From contig CAXTMV010000002.1 in assembly GCA_964245425.1 (NCBI GenBank), positions 1 to 64,000 on the forward strand: a stretch of DNA of 64,000 nucleotides, written 5' to 3'. Both the position numbers and the translations under genes were made by a program. Each line of letters begins with the position of its first letter. The stretch's first letter is position 1. The notes beneath the pieces are model-generated. The model did not search any database and had not been told where the DNA came from. It saw only the letters and a list, made by a program, of their open reading frames with translations. Shown here piece after piece: positions 9,123 to 18,591 of this stretch. The DNA is from JACMLD01 sp964245425. GTDB taxonomy: Bacteria; Bacteroidota; Bacteroidia; Chitinophagales; Chitinophagaceae.

Positions 9123-10664
9123 ATGTTAGTTAAAACTTTTGGAAGCGCTGTCTATGGTGTAGATGCCATCACCATTACCATTGAAGTGAATGTATTGGCC
9201 GGTGCCAATTATTATATTGTCGGACTGCCCGACAATGCCGTTAAAGAAAGCCTTCAGCGGGTAGAGAGCGCTTTAAAAAGCAATGGCTACCATATGCCGC
9301 GTACCAAACTGGTGGTGAACCTGGCGCCGGCCGATATAAAAAAAAGTGGTTCCGCTTTTGATTTACCGGTGGCCCTGGGTGTATTGGGCGCATCGGAACA
9401 ACTGAATAACCCTGAAAAGTTACTGAACTATATTACGATGGGCGAGCTGAGCCTGGATGGTACCATTCAATCCATTAAAGGTGCGTTGCCCATGGCCATC
9501 ACCTGCCGGCGTGAGGGATTCAGCGGACTGGTGGTACCCCGGCAAAATGCCCGGGAAGCAGCCATGGTCAGCCAGCTGAACGTGTACGGCGTGTCGCATA
9601 TCAATGAAGTGATTGCCTTCTTCAACGACCCCGCCAGCCTGCAGCCCACTATCGTAAACACCAGGGAAGAATTCTTTCACTCGCAATACGATTTTGAATT
9701 TGATTTCAACGACGTAAAGGGCCAGGAAAACATCAAGCGTGCGCTGGAGATTGCCGCTTCCGGCGGACACAATGCCATCCTGATTGGACCACCCGGTGCC
9801 GGAAAAACCATGCTGGCCAAACGGCTGCCCACGATACTGCCGCCATTAACCCTGCAGGAGGCGCTGGAAACAACCAAGATCCACAGCGTGGCCGGCAAGC
9901 TGCCGGAAAATGCCACCCTGATTGCCAAAAGACCATTCCGATCGCCGCACCACACGGTTAGTGATGCCGCACTGGTAGGTGGCGGCGGCGTGCCCCAGCC
10001 CGGCGAAATTTCTCTTGCCCACAACGGCGTATTATTCCTGGATGAATTGCCGGAATTTAAAAGAACCGCCCTGGAAGTGATGCGCCAGCCCATGGAGGAA
10101 AGAAAAGTAACCATCAGCCGCGCCCGGGTATCACTCGATTTTCCGGCCAGTTTTATGCTGATCGCCTCGATGAACCCCTGCCCCTGCGGTTTCTATAACC
10201 ATCCCGAAAAAGAATGTACCTGTCCGCCAGGCGCCGTGCAAAAATACCTGAATAAGATTTCCGGCCCTTTACTGGACCGGATCGACCTGCATGTTGAAGT
10301 AACCCCCGTACCCTTTAATGAACTTTCTTCCACGCGAAACACGGAAGGATCACCGGCTATCCGTGACCGTGTTATCAGGGCCCGCGATATACAGGCTGCC
10401 AGGTATATCAACCATCCCGGTATTTATGCCAACGCGCAGATAAATACCAAAATGCTGAAAGAATATTGTGCCATTGATTCAACCGGCGCCACGCTGCTGA
10501 AAACCGCCATGAACAAACTGAACTTATCGGCAAGGGCCTATGACCGGATCCTCAAAGTAAGCCGTACCATCGCAGACCTCGCCGCCAGCCATGCCATCGA
10601 ACCCGAACACCTGGCAGAAGCCATCCAGTACAGAAGCCTCGACAGGGAAGGCTGGGCTGGTTAG
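9123..10664 (+). CDS. comM: YifB/ComM family Mg-chelatase-like AAA+ ATPase
   Basis: 513 residues, the normal family length. The N-terminal domain (VDAITITIEVNVLAGANYYIV, PDNAVKESLQRV) is the ComM/YifB Lon-like domain. The AAA+ core follows: Walker A GPPGAGKT at residues 222-229, RPFRSPHHTVSDAALVGGG, LFLDELPEF (Walker B), and a C-terminal region with FYNHPEKECTCPPGAV. In naturally transformable species ComM is a hexameric helicase that drives branch migration of incoming DNA; in others its role is less clear. It stands alone, with about 157 bases before the next gene. Confidence 0.93.
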   Translation: MLVKTFGSAVYGVDAITITIEVNVLAGANYYIVGLPDNAVKESLQRVESALKSNGYHMPRTKLVVNLAPADIKKSGSAFDLPVALGVLGASEQLNNPEKLLNYITMGELSLDGTIQSIKGALPMAITCRREGFSGLVVPRQNAREAAMVSQLNVYGVSHINEVIAFFNDPASLQPTIVNTREEFFHSQYDFEFDFNDVKGQENIKRALEIAASGGHNAILIGPPGAGKTMLAKRLPTILPPLTLQEALETTKIHSVAGKLPENATLIAKRPFRSPHHTVSDAALVGGGGVPQPGEISLAHNGVLFLDELPEFKRTALEVMRQPMEERKVTISRARVSLDFPASFMLIASMNPCPCGFYNHPEKECTCPPGAVQKYLNKISGPLLDRIDLHVEVTPVPFNELSSTRNTEGSPAIRDRVIRARDIQAARYINHPGIYANAQINTKMLKEYCAIDSTGATLLKTAMNKLNLSARAYDRILKVSRTIADLAASHAIEPEHLAEAIQYRSLDREGWAG

Positions 10665-10762
10665 CAGTCGATGGATTGATGGGCAATTGATAGACGGGTC
10701 CCTGAACATTTACCTCATTTATCACATTCACTACATTATTGATGAAATCTTGTCATATTTCG

Positions 10763-10781
10763 CAAACTTGTACGAAGTTTG
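10763..10781. promoter_or_regulatory. Dyad CAAACTT-N5-AAGTTTG upstream of the ABC exporter gene
   Basis: A perfect 7+7 base inverted repeat with loop GTACG lies 41 bases before the ATG at 10822. It is too short and lacks a T tract to be a good terminator for comM, so an operator for the ABC transporter gene is the more natural reading. No regulator gene is adjacent. Confidence 0.3.
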
Positions 10782-10821
10782 ATGGTTAGACATCTTCATC
10801 CTGCTATCGTAAATCGTTGTC

Positions 10822-12660
10822 ATGAAAATATTGTTATTATACCTGAAGCCCTATAAATGGTTACTGATTTTTGCACTCTTATTATCTGCCATCAACCAGG
10901 TTTTTTCTATGCTCGATCCTTTTTACTTCGGTAAAATGATCGATAAATATGCTACCCATCCCCACGAGATCGGCTTTTACAAGACGGTTAAAGTTCTGGC
11001 ATCCAACGGAAAATATGAACTGAAAAAAGAATGGCAAAAAACAGGCGATCGCTCCCAAAGCGATTATATATGGGGTGTATTTGGCATGCTGGGCATTTTG
11101 GTAAGCGTGGCCATGGTCTCCAGGATTGCCAAAGCTTTCCAGGACTATTTTGGCAACGTGGTGGTACAGAAGTTCGGGGCTAAAATATTTACGGATGGTT
11201 TGCAGCATTCCATGAAACTGCCTTACCAGGAATTTGAAGATCAGCGCAGCGGCGAAACCCTGTCCATTCTTACCAAGGTGCGCACCGATACGGAAAAATT
11301 CATCATCAATTTTATTAATATTTTCTTTGGCATCATCATCGGGATCATTTTTGTCTGCATTTACTCATTTCAGCTGCACTGGTCTATTGTACCTATTTAT
11401 TTAGGAGGGATGCTGCTGCTGGCTTTGCTGATAAGCCTGCTGAGCCGGAAGATAAAAGTCATCCAGAAAAAGATTGTAAAGGAAACAACCGCGCTGGCAG
11501 GTTCCACCACCGAATCATTGCGCAATATTGAACTGGTAAAAAGCCTCGGCCTTACCCAGCAGGAGATCAATCGCCTCAACACCAATACCTATAAAATACT
11601 GGGCCTTGAACTGAGAAAAGTGAAAAGCATTCGCACACTCAGTTTTATTCAGGGTACTTTTGTAAACTTTTTAAGGCAACTGATCATGTTTACCCTGCTC
11701 TGGCTGGTGTTCAGAGACAAGCTTACCGTTGGCCAGGTAATGACACTGATGTTCTATTCCTTTTTTATTTTTGGGCCTTTACAGGAAATCGGGAACATCA
11801 TTCTTTCTTACCGAGAAGCAGAAGCCTCGCTTAATAATTTTCATACCCTGATGCAGAAAACACCGGAGCAATACCCGGCTGCTCCCCTGCACCTGGGGCC
11901 TATCAAAAACCTGCATTTTAACAATGTTGCTTTTAAACATGCATCGGCTTCGCACCGGGCCATCGAAAACATCAGCTTTACTGTTAAGACCGGAGAAACC
12001 ATTGCATTTGTTGGTCCCTCCGGATCAGGCAAATCTACTTTGATGAAATTACTGGTAGGCTTGTACCGGCCATTGGAAGGATCCATTTTATACAATGGCC
12101 TCGACGAGAATTCCATCAGCTTTGAAGATCTCCGCAACCAGATTGGGTTTGTAACGCAGGATACCCAGTTGTTTGCGGGCACTATAAAAGAGAACCTGAT
12201 GTTTGTAAACCCAACGGCCACCGATGCCGATTTAACGGATGTGCTTGACAAGGCCTCCTGCACCAACCTGCTGACCAGGGCCGAAAAAGGGCTCGACACC
12301 ATGATTGGCGAAGGCGGACTGAAATTGTCTGGTGGCGAGAAACAACGCCTGTCTATTGCAAGGGCCCTGCTGCGCAAACCGCGGTTGCTGATATTTGACG
12401 AAGCCACTTCTGCCCTGGATTCGTTGACCGAAGAAGAAATTACCAATACCATCAAGGATGTGTCGTCACAACAAAATCAGATAACGGTACTGATTGCACA
12501 CCGGCTGTCTACCATCATGCACGCAGATCGGATTTATGTGCTGGAAAAAGGACTGGTGATAGAAACCGGCACCCATTCAAGATTGCTGGAAGAAAAAGGT
12601 CTTTATTATGCAATGTGGCGCCAGCAGATCGGCGAAAGAAAAAGCCTGCACCTGGCGTAA
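10822..12660 (+). CDS. ABC transporter, fused permease and ATPase (exporter type)
   Basis: 612 residues. The N-terminal half is a six-helix type-1 exporter domain, preceded by an atypical charged insertion (residues about 55-90) between helices 1 and 2. The nucleotide-binding domain has Walker A GPSGSGKST (398-406), signature LSGGEKQR, Walker B LLIFDEATSALD and the H-loop IAHRLSTI. It works as a homo- or heterodimer exporting lipids, peptides or drugs; the cargo cannot be inferred. It is a single-gene unit, convergent with the TonB receptor gene. Confidence 0.92.
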   Translation: MKILLLYLKPYKWLLIFALLLSAINQVFSMLDPFYFGKMIDKYATHPHEIGFYKTVKVLASNGKYELKKEWQKTGDRSQSDYIWGVFGMLGILVSVAMVSRIAKAFQDYFGNVVVQKFGAKIFTDGLQHSMKLPYQEFEDQRSGETLSILTKVRTDTEKFIINFINIFFGIIIGIIFVCIYSFQLHWSIVPIYLGGMLLLALLISLLSRKIKVIQKKIVKETTALAGSTTESLRNIELVKSLGLTQQEINRLNTNTYKILGLELRKVKSIRTLSFIQGTFVNFLRQLIMFTLLWLVFRDKLTVGQVMTLMFYSFFIFGPLQEIGNIILSYREAEASLNNFHTLMQKTPEQYPAAPLHLGPIKNLHFNNVAFKHASASHRAIENISFTVKTGETIAFVGPSGSGKSTLMKLLVGLYRPLEGSILYNGLDENSISFEDLRNQIGFVTQDTQLFAGTIKENLMFVNPTATDADLTDVLDKASCTNLLTRAEKGLDTMIGEGGLKLSGGEKQRLSIARALLRKPRLLIFDEATSALDSLTEEEITNTIKDVSSQQNQITVLIAHRLSTIMHADRIYVLEKGLVIETGTHSRLLEEKGLYYAMWRQQIGERKSLHLA

Positions 12661-12781
12661 TACGCGTTCATTCTTTTCAGTTCTTCGTTCAATGGCGGGT
12701 GGTTTGCCGCACCTGCCAATCAACCAATCAACTGATCAAATAACTAAGCCGGCAGATTTGGCGTAAGATGAGCGTAAGAAT

Positions 12782-12809
12782 AAAAAAGCCCCGGTAAAAA
12801 CCAGGGGCT
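12782..12809 (-). terminator. Rho-independent terminator for the TonB-receptor transcript
   Basis: On the minus strand AGCCCC...GGGGCT forms a stem extended inward by TGG/CC pairing, with a T-rich loop, followed by TTTTTATT. It lies 69 bases beyond the receptor stop codon, between two convergent genes. Confidence 0.8.
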
Positions 12810-12877
12810 ATATGAGATTGGGTAAGTAAGTTTCTAATAAACGTACAAAACTTGTTTTTAGTATGTGGGCGCTTCCA

Positions 12878-15373
12878 TCAAAAAGACAGCGGCACGTCCA
12901 GCTTCACACTAAAATTGCGCCCCATATTATAAATGCCCAAATGCCCGCGCGGGTCCGTGGGATAAGGTTCAAAATACTTCAACCGGTTCAGGTGGTCCTG
13001 GTAGGCCACATCAAACAGGTTATTCCCGAACAGGTAAATGTTCAGGATGGTATGCCCTTTCTTATTTGCGATGCCCGTACCCACACCGGCGTTGAATAAG
13101 GTATAACCGGGCGTAGGCGTTTCTGTATTGTCTGTCAGGTACACCCTGTCCTGCTTGGCATAATAAGCCACCTGTACTTTTACAAAACCGTTTACCAAGC
13201 TTGCTTTTTTGATAGCAAAGTCGAACCGCAGTTCTGAAGTACCGTGCAGGGGGGGAATAAAGGGCAGGTATTTATTGCTGTCTGACTGCAATTTAGGATC
13301 GATGCCTTTGTTTCTTCCATATACCACCGACAAGCTGTTTTCAAAGTGCAAGGGTTTAACCGGGTGGATATCCACGCTCAATTCTCCGCCGTATAAATTG
13401 GCTTTGCCCTGTTGAAAGCGGTAGGTCTGGTTGCCTGGTACAATCACTGAATCGGTTCCATTGCTGTTCAGCAGCCGCTGGTTAAAAATATAATTGCTGA
13501 TGGTATTATTAAATAAACCAAGGGTTATTACGGCATACCGGGAAGAAAAAGCAAAACCCAGGTCTTCCTGCACGCTGAATTCGGGTTTGAAATCGGGGTT
13601 GCCGATCTGGTAAATATTGGTGCCCGGGTGTACACCGTTGGCAGATATCTCCAGTATATTGGGTGCCCTGAAGCCACGCGAAACATTGGCTTTTACAGAC
13701 AGTTTTTCATTGAAATTATAGGTGGCACCCAGGCTTCCGGAAATGCCATGGAAATGATAGTTGGCTGCTGCAAAAGGATGATCCGTTCCGAGTATGGTAC
13801 TTGATATGGGCCGGTCAAAGCCGGTAACCGGATCCACCGCCGTAAACAGGGCATCGTTTTTAAACGTACGGCTGTCGTAGCGAAGGCCGCCCGCAACATC
13901 CAGTTTTCCCACCGTTTTCTTCAACAGCGCAAATGGGCCGGCGTCGAACTGGTGGTAAGAAGGAATGATGAATTCCGTTCCGTGTGTTACGTCGTTTGTC
14001 TGGTACATCCCGTTTATACCGGCAGACAAATTCCATCCCTTCCATTCAGGAAAATAATATTTCACATCATACGAGATCGTATTCAGTTGCAGGTAGAGGC
14101 CGGGTATATCGCTTAGTACCGGGTGGCTGAACTCTCGCCGAACACTGCGCTGAAAGCCTACATTCACCGAGAGCCGGCCACTGCCCAACGTAAAATTATT
14201 GGCTGAATAAAAACGATAATGCTGTACATGCTGGTGCAGGGGGGTAATCTTGTACGATTTTAGCTCTGCATCCGATACAATGGGCCGGATGGTATCGGCT
14301 TCTGAAATTTGCTTGGTGAATTTCCTGGACGCGGAATCCCTGCTGCCGTCCGGTATCTCCTGTAAGTCGTCATATAATTCCAGCCCGATATGAGAATAGC
14401 CCCATTTCTTGTGCAGGCCCAGTGACAGGCTGGCATCGGTTTCTTTGAAGCCCGTATTGTATACCCTGCCGTCAATTTTATCACGGTAATTAGTAGCCGC
14501 TTTATGCGATACCCGTGCCATCCATTCAAAACCGTTATTTGTACCCGCCATCATGGCGGAGCCGCCAAACAAGCCATTATTGCTTTGGTATTCGCCCATG
14601 ATATTGCCAATTGTTTTTCCTTCAGGTGCAGGCTGGTAGGGAATCAGGTTCACCACACCGGCCAATGCATCTGAGCCATAGCTTAAACTGGCAGGCCCTT
14701 TTATGACTTCTATCCTTTCAATACCATATTGATCTGCTTCGATGCCATGTTCATCGCCCCATTGCTGTCCCTCCTGCCGCACTCCATCGTACAAAGTAAG
14801 GATACGGTTAAAGCCCAGGCCTCTTATAAAAGGCTTGGATACATTGGGGCCGGTGGTAAGGGCCGTTATGCCCGGCACTTTTGCAATGGCATCAATAATA
14901 TTGGTATTGAGGTTTTTTATAATGAAATCGTGGCTCACCGCAACAATAGGTATCGGGCTGTGTTTTACCTGTGTTGCCTTCGACAGGCCGGTTACTACTA
15001 CCACGCTCTCTTCCACCGCATTGTCTGCCAATTCAAAGTTCTCTACTACGTCTCCGTTGATCGCAATATTCTTTGTGACCGATTTAAAGCCAACATTGCG
15101 GACTTCTACCAGGTAGGTGCCGGAGGGCAATGATTTAAACATGTAATGCCCGTTAGAGTCTGCCACGGCCCCTATTTTAAGGTCGGATATGTATACCGTG
15201 GCGGCCGGTAATGGGCTGCCTGTTTTCTTTTCGGTGATCGTTCCGGAAAGCGACCCGGTAACAGCAAATACCGTCCTGCGAATGGCGGTGGCCGCAGTGC
15301 CCTGCGATAAAACAACTAAATAAGCCGGGCAAAAAACAGATACAAACAACACCCGTTGTATCAAATATTTCAT
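12878..15373 (-). CDS. TonB-dependent outer-membrane receptor with carboxypeptidase-regulatory-like domain
   Basis: 831 residues. After the signal region there is a beta-sandwich domain (GSLSGTITEKKTGSPLPAA ... NVGFKSVTKNIAI, residues about 38-110) typical of Bacteroidota receptors. The plug follows (IIDAIAKVPGITALTTG, FIRGLGFNRILTLYDGVRQ, ERIEVIKGPASLSYGSDALAGVVN), then a 22-strand barrel rich in aromatic strands, ending in a terminal Phe (LDVPLSF). The plug segment EGQQWGDEHGIE with its His/Glu/Asp cluster resembles receptors linked to metals such as zinc or copper (family memory, not proof). No SusD partner is present, arguing against glycan uptake. A small Cys-pair protein gene lies 137 bases upstream in the same direction. 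Confidence 0.88.
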   Translation of the reverse strand: MKYLIQRVLFVSVFCPAYLVVLSQGTAATAIRRTVFAVTGSLSGTITEKKTGSPLPAATVYISDLKIGAVADSNGHYMFKSLPSGTYLVEVRNVGFKSVTKNIAINGDVVENFELADNAVEESVVVVTGLSKATQVKHSPIPIVAVSHDFIIKNLNTNIIDAIAKVPGITALTTGPNVSKPFIRGLGFNRILTLYDGVRQEGQQWGDEHGIEADQYGIERIEVIKGPASLSYGSDALAGVVNLIPYQPAPEGKTIGNIMGEYQSNNGLFGGSAMMAGTNNGFEWMARVSHKAATNYRDKIDGRVYNTGFKETDASLSLGLHKKWGYSHIGLELYDDLQEIPDGSRDSASRKFTKQISEADTIRPIVSDAELKSYKITPLHQHVQHYRFYSANNFTLGSGRLSVNVGFQRSVRREFSHPVLSDIPGLYLQLNTISYDVKYYFPEWKGWNLSAGINGMYQTNDVTHGTEFIIPSYHQFDAGPFALLKKTVGKLDVAGGLRYDSRTFKNDALFTAVDPVTGFDRPISSTILGTDHPFAAANYHFHGISGSLGATYNFNEKLSVKANVSRGFRAPNILEISANGVHPGTNIYQIGNPDFKPEFSVQEDLGFAFSSRYAVITLGLFNNTISNYIFNQRLLNSNGTDSVIVPGNQTYRFQQGKANLYGGELSVDIHPVKPLHFENSLSVVYGRNKGIDPKLQSDSNKYLPFIPPLHGTSELRFDFAIKKASLVNGFVKVQVAYYAKQDRVYLTDNTETPTPGYTLFNAGVGTGIANKKGHTILNIYLFGNNLFDVAYQDHLNRLKYFEPYPTDPRGHLGIYNMGRNFSVKLDVPLSF

Positions 15374-15510
15374 GGTACTATTTTTTTGTATGCAAAACTG
15401 CTACCGGTGATAGACAACCGATTTTTCAGTATTACAAATGAATGTATGGTGGCAAACAATGGGCTACCGGCAGGTAACCGGTTGTACCCGTGCAGGCGGC
15501 CTGCACAGAA

Positions 15511-15882
15511 TCAAATGGTTGCTACAGTGGCAGGAGGTCCTCGCAGCTCAAAAAAGAAATAAGGAGAAGAATAGAAATGATACAAGGCTGCGCCGGTCTG
15601 TACAGAATAACAGATGGGTGCCGCAAAATCGAAATGGGCGATATCGGCCGTGAACAGTGATTCCGCAACCAGGTCATCGCATTTGCAGGTAAAACCGGTA
15701 TGGCTTAACTGGGTGGCATCACCGGTGGCAGCCAGGGCCGTCTTGTCTTTGTGGTTGGCAATGGCATCGTGCAACAATTTCTTTGGTGTGATGCTGAAGG
15801 AGAAGACCAACAGCAGCACCCCGGCGATCATTTGCCTGATACTGTTTTTTTGCGCCAACAAATTTTTGCTACTTTGTTGCAA
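15511..15882 (-). CDS. Small exported Cys-pair/RGPP protein partnering the TonB receptor
   Basis: 123 residues. A hydrophobic segment (IAGVLLLVFSFSI, about 19-31) looks like a signal or anchor; a Met just before it (residue 18) could be the true start. Then come TPKKLLHDAIANHKDK (His/Asp cluster), a FTCKCDDLVAESLF stretch with a Cys-x-Cys pair, and a C-terminal FFFELRGPPA. This order of His motif, Cys pair and RGPP is what I recall of small Bacteroidota proteins (HYC_CC_PP-like) encoded next to TonB receptors, although the canonical HYC triplet is not present here. A role in binding a metal for the receptor is inference. Confidence 0.7.
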   Translation of the reverse strand: MQQSSKNLLAQKNSIRQMIAGVLLLVFSFSITPKKLLHDAIANHKDKTALAATGDATQLSHTGFTCKCDDLVAESLFTADIAHFDFAAPICYSVQTGAALYHFYSSPYFFFELRGPPATVATI

Positions 15883-15928
15883 ATATAAACGCTGGGCGCC
15901 AAAGAAATGCCCATTCCTGAAAAAAAGG

Positions 15929-17764
15929 TTATTTTTTTAATACGACCGTAAAAAGAGACCCCTTGCCAGGCTCACTTTCGCAAAAAACGGTGCCATTCAG
16001 CTCTTCTACAATACGCTTTACAATGGAAAGGCCCAGCCCGGTAGATGCTTCGCCGGCAGTAGGCACCGACGATATCTTGCTGTACTTGGAAAAAAGATTG
16101 GGCAATTCTTCCTGGCTGATGCCAACACCTTCATCCTTCACTTTGATATTCACCGCGTCGTTTGCATCGGCCAGGCTGATCCAGACATGTTTGCCGGGCG
16201 GAGAATACTTGATGGCATTTGAAAAAAGATTTTCACAGATACGGCTGACCAGTTGTTTATCACTTACCAGGTACACGTGTTTATCGACTGTCTCAAAATG
16301 CAGTTCTATGTTTTTACCGGAAGCCGCGGGCTTAAAATCGCCTACGATATTCTCTACAAACACTTTCAGATCAAAGTTTTCAAGCTGTACCCGGTGTTGG
16401 TTGGTTTCAGCTTTTTCAATGTCAAGTATCGACCTGATCAATATTTCTCCTTTGCCGGCCGATTGCCCTATTCTCTCCACCGCTTTTTTCTGGTCTTCCG
16501 TCAGGTTGGAAATATCATCGTTCAGTATGTTCAGCCACATTTTTATGGCGGCGAAAGGGGTGCTCAGATCATGCGACACAATGCTGATGAGTGAGTTCTT
16601 CTCATAATTCAGCTCAGCCAATTTTTCATTCTGCCGGTTAATGAAATCGTTTTTATACTGGAGGCTTTTGTTGGCCCTTCTTTTCTGTATCAGCAGCAAC
16701 GCAATGATGAAGGCAATAACGGCCGCCGCAAGGGCCAGGAAGGTTACCGCCTTATTCCTGAACTGCGCCTCCGCCACCTGGGCCTGCAGCAGGCGGTTAT
16801 CCTGATCACGCTTTTTGGCATTAAAACGTTCCTGCAGATCGGCAATGGTTTCATTGGTACCGGTATTTACCAGGCTGGTATCTATATCGTACCATTTTTG
16901 CTGAAAATCGTAGGCATTTTTATAATCGCCCTCCCTGGAATATAATTTAGCCAGCATGGAATAGCTGTCTGCCTCCTTGCTCCGGGCATTCATTTTCTGC
17001 GCCAGTTGCAAAGACTGCAGGGCATATACATACCCTGAATCGAAGTTGTTTATTTCTATAAACACATCTGCCATGTTCAGCTTGTCAATCCACAGGTCGG
17101 CCTCATTATTATCTGCCAGGTGTTGCTGGTAACATTGCCTAAAATACAGCAGGGCCTTGTCGTACTCTTTTTTTTCATAGTATACATTCCCGATATTGCT
17201 GTAAAAAGAAGAATTATTTATTTTTTTCCCCAGGCGTTTTGTAATGGCCAGGCCCTTGTTAAGATAAAACAGCGCACTGTCAGACATTTTCAGCTGGTTA
17301 TAAATAGCCCCCAGGTTTACATAAGCCGTAATCACCGAGCTCACATCATGCGCGGCTTCGGCCAGCCTGGCACATTGCAGGTACATGTCTTTGGCATGTA
17401 CGCGCTGTTTGGTGCTTACATAAACATAGGCCAGGTCTGTCAGTGCCGCAATCTCATAATTAACCGCCTGCAGTTTGCGGGCGGCATCCAGCGATTGCAG
17501 GTAATACACAATGGCTTTATCGTAACCACCTTTCAGGTCTTCGGCTATGCCCCGCAGCCTGCTCGATAATACTTCGCCACGATCATAATGGAGGGTAGTT
17601 GCCTGCCGGCTGATGATATCGGCGTAGACCAGCAAGGAGTCGGCTTTGGATTCGTCGAAGTCGAGGCACCGATCGTATAAAGCTTTCAGGTAATTGGTAT
17701 CCGGCCGCTGCGGCATTGCCGTTACGGAAAGAAAAATGAACATAAACAGGAGCAGGTATTTCAC
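15929..17764 (-). CDS. TPR-containing sensor histidine kinase
   Basis: 611 residues: a signal peptide, then a periplasmic tetratricopeptide array (about residues 25-300; YVNLGAIYNQLKMSDSALFY, YSNIGNVYYEKKEYDKALLY and similar), one membrane helix (about 335-355), a coiled linker, the HisKA dimer domain SIVSHDLSTPF (His398) and an HATPase domain with N-box NLFSNAIKYSP, G1 DEGVGISQ and G2 GLGLSIVK. It should autophosphorylate and pass phosphate to the LuxR-type regulator whose gene precedes it with a 30-base gap. The TPR array suggests protein or peptide input; the signal is unknown. Confidence 0.9.
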   Translation of the reverse strand: MKYLLLFMFIFLSVTAMPQRPDTNYLKALYDRCLDFDESKADSLLVYADIISRQATTLHYDRGEVLSSRLRGIAEDLKGGYDKAIVYYLQSLDAARKLQAVNYEIAALTDLAYVYVSTKQRVHAKDMYLQCARLAEAAHDVSSVITAYVNLGAIYNQLKMSDSALFYLNKGLAITKRLGKKINNSSFYSNIGNVYYEKKEYDKALLYFRQCYQQHLADNNEADLWIDKLNMADVFIEINNFDSGYVYALQSLQLAQKMNARSKEADSYSMLAKLYSREGDYKNAYDFQQKWYDIDTSLVNTGTNETIADLQERFNAKKRDQDNRLLQAQVAEAQFRNKAVTFLALAAAVIAFIIALLLIQKRRANKSLQYKNDFINRQNEKLAELNYEKNSLISIVSHDLSTPFAAIKMWLNILNDDISNLTEDQKKAVERIGQSAGKGEILIRSILDIEKAETNQHRVQLENFDLKVFVENIVGDFKPAASGKNIELHFETVDKHVYLVSDKQLVSRICENLFSNAIKYSPPGKHVWISLADANDAVNIKVKDEGVGISQEELPNLFSKYSKISSVPTAGEASTGLGLSIVKRIVEELNGTVFCESEPGKGSLFTVVLKK

Positions 17765-17794
17765 GTTGCGGTGCTGGCTTACCGCAAATCTAAC

Positions 17795-18436
17795 TTATTC
17801 TATCAACTTATTTTTGAGCGCATACCGAACCAGGCCCACGGTGTTGTTAACCCCCAGTTTGGCAATGATATTCTTGCGGTGGGTTTCGATGGTGCTAACA
17901 CTTAAAAATAATTTTGTAGCAATGTCAACATTGCTGAATTCCTTGCAGATAAGTGTCAGTATTTCGATTTCCCGTTTCGACAGGATCTCGCCTACTTTGC
18001 GATCTTCCAGCGTAAGCGTGGCGCGAAAATCTTCTTCGCTGAGTATATCGATTTCCTTGCTGAAATAAGTACCGCCATTGAATACTTCACGAATGGCATT
18101 GAGCAATTCTTCTATGGGGGCATTCTTTAAAATATAGCCTTGTATATTATGCCGTATTAGTTTGTGTATGTAACGGGTGCCGCGCATCAGGGTGAGGTAA
18201 ATGATTTTCTGTGCGGGCCTGGTTTGTTTTATTTTAACCAGGAGCTCTTCTTCATTTACATCGGGCAGGTGTACATCCAGCAACAGTATGTCGGCATCTG
18301 TCTCCGCCAGTTGCTGCAACAGGGAGGTGCCGCTGGCCGCCGTACCGGTGACCTGCATATCGGGCTGTTTCTGCAGGATGAGCCCCAGCCCTTCCAGGTA
18401 CATCTCATGATCTTCAATGATAAAAATTTTGATCAT
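17795..18436 (-). CDS. Response regulator, NarL/LuxR type
   Basis: 213 residues from the ATG at 18436, which starts directly with the receiver fold (MIKIFIIEDHEMYLEG); a longer frame to 18517 has no receiver sequence. The phospho-acceptor is Asp54 in ILLLDVHLPD, with acidic pocket Glu8/Asp9 and Lys in ILKNAPIEE. The C-terminal LuxR helix-turn-helix is SKREIEILTLICKEFSN ... TIETHRKNIIAKLGV. It is transcribed just ahead of the TPR kinase gene and is presumably its partner. A DNA-binding transcription factor; targets unknown. Confidence 0.92.
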   Translation of the reverse strand: MIKIFIIEDHEMYLEGLGLILQKQPDMQVTGTAASGTSLLQQLAETDADILLLDVHLPDVNEEELLVKIKQTRPAQKIIYLTLMRGTRYIHKLIRHNIQGYILKNAPIEELLNAIREVFNGGTYFSKEIDILSEEDFRATLTLEDRKVGEILSKREIEILTLICKEFSNVDIATKLFLSVSTIETHRKNIIAKLGVNNTVGLVRYALKNKLIE

Positions 18437-18540
18437 GCTCCTGTAATAAACATTGATGGTAAAGAACCCGTCTTGCAGGCGGCGGCTGGCAGTTTTCCGG
18501 TATGGGATAAAAAGCAAATCATAAACACGGTAAAACTATG

Positions 18541-18561
18541 AAAAAGCCCCTGAAAAGGGGC
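18541..18561 (-). terminator. Rho-independent terminator of the DUF1800-DUF1501 operon
   Basis: On the minus strand GCCCC-TTTTCA-GGGGC is followed by TTTTT, 31 bases beyond the DUF1501 stop codon and before the next gene in the same direction. Confidence 0.78.
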
Positions 18562-18591
18562 AATATTGTAAAACATAGTTACGGTACCCGT

